DNA from: Lactiplantibacillus modestisalitolerans
Lineage (GTDB): Bacteria > Bacillota > Bacilli > Lactobacillales > Lactobacillaceae
DNA: 51,525 nucleotides
Direction of reading: 5' to 3'
Assembly (NCBI RefSeq): GCF_005405425.1
Contig: NZ_BJEA01000020.1
Location: 1-51,525 of the forward strand
Part shown: positions 48,530 through 51,525 of the stretch, piece by piece
Layout of the letters: the number at the start of each line of letters is the position of its first letter
How positions within the stretch are numbered: the stretch's first letter is position 1
Translations under genes and position numbers: made by a program
The notes under the pieces: model-generated
What the model was told of the DNA's origin: nothing
Databases searched by the model: none
Seen by the model: the letters and a program-made list of their open reading frames with translations, nothing else

Positions 48530-49612
48530 TTACCGGCCCGTTTTCGTAACTACTCCCGTTAACGTTCTAGTAGGGTGGAAAATCAAACTCGGATCTTGAA
48601 CCGTGCTCGTCAACGAATGCCCCGAAATATTAACCAGCATCAGGAACACTACCGCCACGGCAACCAACGTACTAAAAATCCGCGTCCGCCACGGCATCGT
48701 TTCCGAAATCACACCGCCATAAAATTCTTTATGCACGTCGCGCGCCACGTTCGGATTATCCGGCTCAGCCTGCTTACGTTCCGCCACGACCTGCTTTTCG
48801 TAGGCCTTAATGTCAAACGCCTTCTGCTCTTCCTTCGAATCGTTTTGATACTTTTTCTTATCGTCCTTATTAAGCGCCTTAAACCACTTGATAAACTTAC
48901 GGTAGTCGCCAACAACTTCCTTAGTCTTACCAATCTGCTTTAAATCACCATACTGGATCCAAGCGACCCGGTCGCACAACTTTTCAATTTGCTTCAAAGA
49001 ATGACTGACAAACACAATCGTCTTGCCCTCGTCTTTGAACTGCTGGATTTTTTCCACACACTTCTGATAGAACGTGTCATCACCAACTGATAAGGCTTCA
49101 TCAATAATTAAGATATCCGGATTAATGTGCACCGCAATCGAGAAGCCCAACCGCGACTTCATCCCGGACGAATAACTCTTAACCGGCTGATAAACGAAAT
49201 CACCAATGTCGGCAAAGGCAATAATGTCGTCCAACATGTCATCAATTTCCTTGTTGGTCATTCCCATCATCAGCGCCTTCAGCCGAATATTTTCCAAACC
49301 GGTCAGTTGGCCCCGTAAACCAGAGTTAATGGCAACGATCGACGTGTCCCCGCGAACGTCTACCACCCCGGTCGTCTGTGGAATCACACCCGAAATGATG
49401 TTAGAAAGCGTCGACTTACCCGAGCCATTCACCCCAATCAGGCCAAGGGTTTCACCCGGATGAACTTCGAGTGAGATTCCCTTCAATGCCCAAAATTCAG
49501 GAATTGGCTGGTTCGAAATGGAGAAAAAAGCCTTTAATTGATCGGACCGCGTTTTGAACAAGTCAAACTCTTTGGTCACATTTTGAACTTTAATTTTATA
49601 ATCAGCTGTCAT
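48530..49612 (-). CDS. tagH: Teichoic acid export ATPase TagH
   Basis: This is the ATP-binding subunit of the wall teichoic acid exporter, 360 residues. Walker A is GVNGSGKST, the signature is YSSGMKSRL, Walker B is ILIIDEALSVGD and the switch His is VSHS, as in polysaccharide/teichoic acid exporters. After about residue 245 a charged linker and one membrane segment (IFSTLVAVAVVFLMLVNISG) follow, the usual TagH extension with a short extracellular tail. ATG 49612 has GGAAG upstream. The permease TagG is not adjacent on either side, unlike many Bacilli. Confidence 0.92.
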   Translation of the reverse strand: MTADYKIKVQNVTKEFDLFKTRSDQLKAFFSISNQPIPEFWALKGISLEVHPGETLGLIGVNGSGKSTLSNIISGVIPQTTGVVDVRGDTSIVAINSGLRGQLTGLENIRLKALMMGMTNKEIDDMLDDIIAFADIGDFVYQPVKSYSSGMKSRLGFSIAVHINPDILIIDEALSVGDDTFYQKCVEKIQQFKDEGKTIVFVSHSLKQIEKLCDRVAWIQYGDLKQIGKTKEVVGDYRKFIKWFKALNKDDKKKYQNDSKEEQKAFDIKAYEKQVVAERKQAEPDNPNVARDVHKEFYGGVISETMPWRTRIFSTLVAVAVVFLMLVNISGHSLTSTVQDPSLIFHPTRTLTGVVTKTGR

Positions 49613-49767
49613 TTCAATACTTCCTATATTCTTTGCGATTTATATCTTAATAACGTAGCATAACTAACTGCTATATGGTACAAGACAAGCGGGCAGTTCG
49701 TCAAGCATTACCCGGTCGGCTTAAGTGAAAATTAAGCGCGCTACCGTAGCCAGCCAGTCCGCAATCG

Positions 49768-49797
49768 TTCGCAATCTCTTAACGAATGAAATATACT
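49768..49797 (+). promoter_or_regulatory. Promoter of the GalM-like gene
   Basis: TTCGCA (49768-49773), 18 bases, TATACT (49792-49797). Confidence 0.5.
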
Positions 49798-49839
49798 AAA
49801 ATTAGAGAGAACTGTTTAGTCGACATAGGAGTGAGCTAA

Positions 49840-50859
49840 ATGAAAATTATTGAGCACCAAGCAAATGGGATCAATTATTACACCTTAGTAAATAATCACC
49901 ACATGAGCGTCACCATCATGGACTGGGGTGCCACCATCACCGCCATCCGTACCCATGATAAAGATGGCAATTATGAAAACGTTGTCTTAGGTTTTGACCA
50001 CGGTGAGGACTACCTCAGCAACCGGGCCTTTTTTGGCGCGTCGGTCGTCCGGGTCGCCGGGATTATTAAAAATGCCCGCTGGCGCCAGTACGATTTAACC
50101 CAAAACTTTGGTCAACACCACTTAAACGGCGGTAATCAGCCGCAGATTGCGTTTGAGCCCTGGTTTTTAGAACATCAGTTACACACCAAAACTCAGGTGG
50201 GTCTCGTTATGCAATACATTACGCTTGACGGCGAAAATGGCTATCCCGGCACGATGACGATTACCGCCGAATTCATTCTCGACGATCACGGGAAACTGAC
50301 CATCAGTTATACGGGAAAAAGTGACCAGGAAACGCTTTTCAATCCAACTAGCCACAACTATTTCAATTTAAGCGGTAACGCCCAGCGAACGATCAACGAT
50401 GAATTCCTTAAAATCAACGCTGACGAGTACGCAGCGCTTAACAAGCACGGCCTCCCAACTGGTAAGCTCCCCTGGGTGACCGATTCGCCGTTCGACTTTC
50501 GTGAACAGGTAGCCATCGGGCCGCAGATTGCCGCCTTAAAGGGGGGCTTGCGTCACGGATTCGTTTTAAACCAAACGCCCTACCCGCAAGTTGAACTCCT
50601 CGATCGTATCAGTGGCCGGAAACTTAGCATCCAGACGAACGCGCCGGCGGTCATCGTTTCCAGTGCGACTAATTATCGTGATGACCGTTACCATTTAAAC
50701 GGCGGTCAGGCGATGCGCTCGCAACTAGGCCTAAGTATTATGCCGCAGAAGCTCCCCGATGCCATTCACCATAAGGAGTTTGGGAGTATTATCATTCCGG
50801 CCAACGTGCCCGTCACTTACCAGACGGCATATCGTTTTTCTAATATTTATGATGTGTAG
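49840..50859 (+). CDS. GalM-fold (aldose 1-epimerase family) protein with altered active site
   Basis: This 339-residue beta-sandwich mutarotase-family protein keeps the family landmarks (NGYPGT, NPTSHNYFNL, SPFDFR, LPDA) and normal length. In Lactococcus GalM the active site is Arg71, His96, His170, Asp243, Glu304. Aligned here: Ile 75 (AGII for AGRI), Asn 96 (LNGG for LHGG), His 172 kept, Arg 238 (GLRHG for GIDHP), Met 301 (SIMPQ for TFECQ). Four of five residues, including the catalytic base and acid, are changed. It may bind sugars without epimerising them or do different chemistry. ATG 49840 follows TAGGAGTGAG. It stands alone. Confidence 0.85.
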   Translation: MKIIEHQANGINYYTLVNNHHMSVTIMDWGATITAIRTHDKDGNYENVVLGFDHGEDYLSNRAFFGASVVRVAGIIKNARWRQYDLTQNFGQHHLNGGNQPQIAFEPWFLEHQLHTKTQVGLVMQYITLDGENGYPGTMTITAEFILDDHGKLTISYTGKSDQETLFNPTSHNYFNLSGNAQRTINDEFLKINADEYAALNKHGLPTGKLPWVTDSPFDFREQVAIGPQIAALKGGLRHGFVLNQTPYPQVELLDRISGRKLSIQTNAPAVIVSSATNYRDDRYHLNGGQAMRSQLGLSIMPQKLPDAIHHKEFGSIIIPANVPVTYQTAYRFSNIYDV

Positions 50860-50864
50860 CGGCA

Positions 50865-51032
50865 GAGTGCGAAATCAAGCGCAGAGGTCAGCTTGGTTGA
50901 GCACGTTTAGAGTGTGCGGGCCAGCGGGTTGGTCTGAGGATTAGCCTAGCTAGTGGTGCGATGCGGTTTATGCATGGTATCGCTGGCGTAGCTAACCGCA
51001 GGACCATGCTGGCCCGAACACGTTTCGGCTAT
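50865..51032 (+). repeat. Family III hairpins after the GalM-like gene
   Basis: A short unit AGAGTGCG...GAGCACGTTT (50865-50908) is followed by a full unit TTAGAGTGTG...GAACACGTTTCGGCTAT (50907-51032). The orientation is that of the upstream gene. Confidence 0.75.
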
Positions 51033-51105
51033 ATTGCAGTTGAACCATGGTTACACTCGCTGCTGGCGGCAAAATTAACACAAATTGATACAGAACCTCA
51101 AAAAG
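51033..51105 (-). repeat. Family I remnant
   Basis: GCAGTTGAACCATGGTTACACTCGCTGCTGGCGGC and the end ACACAAATTGATACAGAACC derive from family I, but the hairpin interior is deleted. Bases 51106-51199 show no gene. Confidence 0.55.
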
Positions 51106-51199
51106 CCAAACGCGGTGATGCTTACGCTCGTAGTATTTTATGCTTTGCCGTTCGTAACATGATCTGCCAGCAAAAAGCGGCTCCCAACCATATCGTTGA

Positions 51200-51525
51200 T
51201 TATTATTTCCAGTTAAAAAAGGACCCCATCCCAAACAGGATAAGGTCCTAGTGGTGGCCTGCATGAATAAGACCGTTAAATGCCTCTTAACATGATAAAA
51301 ACCAACCAATTGGATGATTACTCATACCACGGACTCGAAGTCCAATCAGGTCCATGCCTGATAATTTAATTTTAGCAGTCTCCCACTGATTGATCTTTGC
51401 AATTTCAATCAGTGGGAGACCCTGTTTAGTTGACACTCATTTAGCCGCGAGGGCGGTCCTAAAGTGGCTCAGTGGTGTCGTTTGCGTTAGTCGGGGTTGT
51501 TTCCCGACTTACCCAAAGACCGAGC
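51200..51525 (-). repeat. Family II hairpin-rich module, copy 3, cut by the window edge
   Basis: It matches the last about 326 bases of copy 2 (27697-28022) in reverse orientation, including the GTCTCCCACTGATTG stem and the terminal GGACCTTATCC/GGATGGGGTCC terminator. The remainder lies beyond the right edge. Confidence 0.75.

Overview
The window is chromosomal DNA of a low-to-mid GC Gram-positive bacterium of the family Lactobacillaceae. This rests on AGGAGG-type ribosome binding sites, TTG/GTG starts, PepX and PepI peptidases, HflX, an OatA-type acyltransferase, TagH, Spx and PerR regulators, CcpA cre sites and a ppx-ppk-ppx cluster. A heterofermentative lactobacillus (Levilactobacillus-like) would fit, but the species cannot be fixed from sequence reading alone. 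No phage, plasmid backbone, CRISPR array or intact insertion sequence was recognised. LAYOUT. 1-9.8 kb: tandem histidine phosphatases, an SMR/Gdx-type exporter, a NUDIX hydrolase divergent from hflX, a GNAT acetyltransferase, a TauE/SafE permease, an APC permease, an FNT channel and a small membrane protein. 9.8-12.7 kb: a four-gene polar amino acid ABC importer. 13.4-15.9 kb: an aromatic aminotransferase plus D-2-hydroxyacid dehydrogenase operon preceded by a leader peptide ending in six consecutive aromatic codons and a terminator/antiterminator pair. 16-24.5 kb: a HAD phosphatase, a Ser/Asp-rich surface protein with a membrane partner, a PerR-like regulator, a guanylate-kinase-like protein, a tiny HicB-like protein, a NUDIX hydrolase, a pyridoxine-kinase-like protein with a structured leader, and an APC permease. 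24.5-35.6 kb: OsmC, PepX, the acyltransferase, BirA with a perfect biotin operator, PepI, a purine permease, a small membrane protein and MarR. 35.7-41.4 kb: LicD and ppx-ppk-ppx. 41.5-51.5 kb: a small protein, an Spx paralogue without the redox CXXC, tRNA-Asn, a DUF2812 protein, glpK under a cre site, a nitroreductase operon, a probable CcpA-controlled small RNA, TagH and a GalM-fold protein with a degraded active site. REPEATS. Three dispersed families fill nearly every long intergenic space. Family I is a MITE-like element of about 200-380 bp with TTGGTGTTGA-type terminal inverted repeats and nested hairpins; two copies show compensatory stem changes. Family II is a module of about 300-480 bp rich in hairpins, ending in an intrinsic terminator and usually followed by family I. 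Family III consists of long hairpins bounded by TTAGAGTGTG and CACGTTTCG; they lie just downstream of genes in the gene's own orientation and often occur in tandem. HOW GENES WORK TOGETHER. Amino acid supply and turnover dominate: PepX and PepI release proline peptides, APC and ABC permeases import amino acids, and the aromatic aminotransferase and dehydrogenase would convert Phe/Tyr/Trp to 2-hydroxy acids such as phenyllactate, reoxidising NADH. The envelope is served by OatA, TagH, LicD and the Ser/Asp-rich protein. PerR, Spx, OsmC and polyphosphate metabolism cover stress. The strongest candidates for undescribed biology are the aromatic attenuator (15.6-15.9 kb), the cre-controlled sRNA (48.25-48.36 kb) and the stop-codon-linked hairpin family III.
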